A stretch of DNA of 64,000 nucleotides from Cytophagales bacterium (GTDB taxonomy: Bacteria > Bacteroidota > Bacteroidia > Cytophagales > Cyclobacteriaceae): assembly GCA_017303805.1 (NCBI GenBank), contig JAFLBQ010000006.1, positions 1 through 64,000 of the forward strand. Direction: 5' to 3'. A program made the position numbers and the translations under genes. Numbering within the stretch: the stretch's first letter is position 1; every line of letters starts with the position of its first letter. Below the pieces are notes generated by a model. The model was given only the letters and a program-made list of their open reading frames with translations. It had not been told where the DNA came from and did no database searches. Positions 63,909 to 64,000 of the stretch are shown in pieces.

Positions 63909-64000
63909 TTTATTTCGCCTATGGTTCTAAGTTGCAACGAATCTTTTTCTGCCAGCAGTTTGCTTTTTATTACTTCCACAAATGCGAGCCGCCCAAAGTC
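63905..64000 (-). CDS. mreC: rod-shape protein MreC, C-terminal end only
   Basis: The last 31 codons of a gene that continues beyond the window edge. The readable end is FVEVIKSKLLAEKDSLQ followed by LRTIGEIK and a TGA that overlaps the mreD start (ATGA). Position in front of mreD and the helical LxxxKxxL ending fit MreC, the periplasmic scaffold of the elongation complex. The identification rests on operon order more than on sequence. Confidence 0.7.
   Translation of the reverse strand, partial: DFGRLAFVEVIKSKLLAEKDSLQLRTIGEIK

Overview
The window reads as ordinary chromosome of a member of the Bacteroidota, most likely of the order Cytophagales. Lineage marks are two DUF5686/DUF5777-type proteins, a PadR plus MacB/FtsX permease cluster with the Bacteroidota permease prefix domain, a GH97 glycosidase, an animal/fungal-type (GT3) glycogen synthase, and several upstream regions carrying the Bacteroidota promoter form TTG-N18-22-TAnnTTTG. 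Genes are packed, many overlap by 1 to 20 bases, and no rRNA, tRNA, CRISPR array or transposase was found. The order assignment is inference; no rRNA gene is present to confirm it.

Layout. 0-5 kb: an orphan tyrosine recombinase with small hairpins behind it, a Tat/lipoprotein TIM-barrel isomerase, a haem-dependent N-demethylase family protein and a GT3 glycogen synthase. 5-9 kb: clpB, a double terminator, and a K+ channel with an RCK domain. 9-11 kb: a MOSC protein, SCO and cytochrome c operon. 11-16 kb: an OmpR-type two-component system followed without a break by an OB-fold protein, two c-type cytochrome proteins, YceI and a DUF5777 barrel protein. Boxes of ATTCAGA type repeated every 11 bp sit in front of the regulator and again in front of the cytochrome part; this is the best candidate here for an undescribed system. 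16-20 kb: glgP, a small membrane protein, XdhC and a MobA-like nucleotidyltransferase. 20-25 kb: a WG-repeat protein, a decayed gene, a PNPOx-like protein, a hydrolase and an exported MsrB. 25-36 kb: three large MacB/FtsX permeases, a PadR repressor and an inverting GH97 enzyme. 36-42 kb: an Ada-like protein, a GMC oxidoreductase with its Tat subunit, a metallo-beta-lactamase-fold enzyme and an exported protein of unknown function.

42-51 kb: mtgA, thioesterase, mnmH, a DUF5686 protein, then the sigma / anti-sigma / gmk / nadD operon and a three-gene glycosyltransferase group including a DUF707 protein. 51-58 kb: dusB, CPBP protease, cdsA, glutamate dehydrogenase, psd and a fatty acid desaturase, so three membrane lipid genes lie within 5 kb. 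58-64 kb: tdk-recO, a 2Fe-2S ferredoxin divergent from an unknown protein, and the cell elongation operon mreC(partial)-mreD-mrdA-rodA, chained by ATGA overlaps.

Other points of note are a 232-bp near-identical stretch shared by two otherwise diverged permease genes (gene conversion), several families of intergenic palindromes including a perfect 23-bp inverted repeat behind glutamate dehydrogenase, a CX4CH haem motif, and a pseudogene with a stop and a frameshift.
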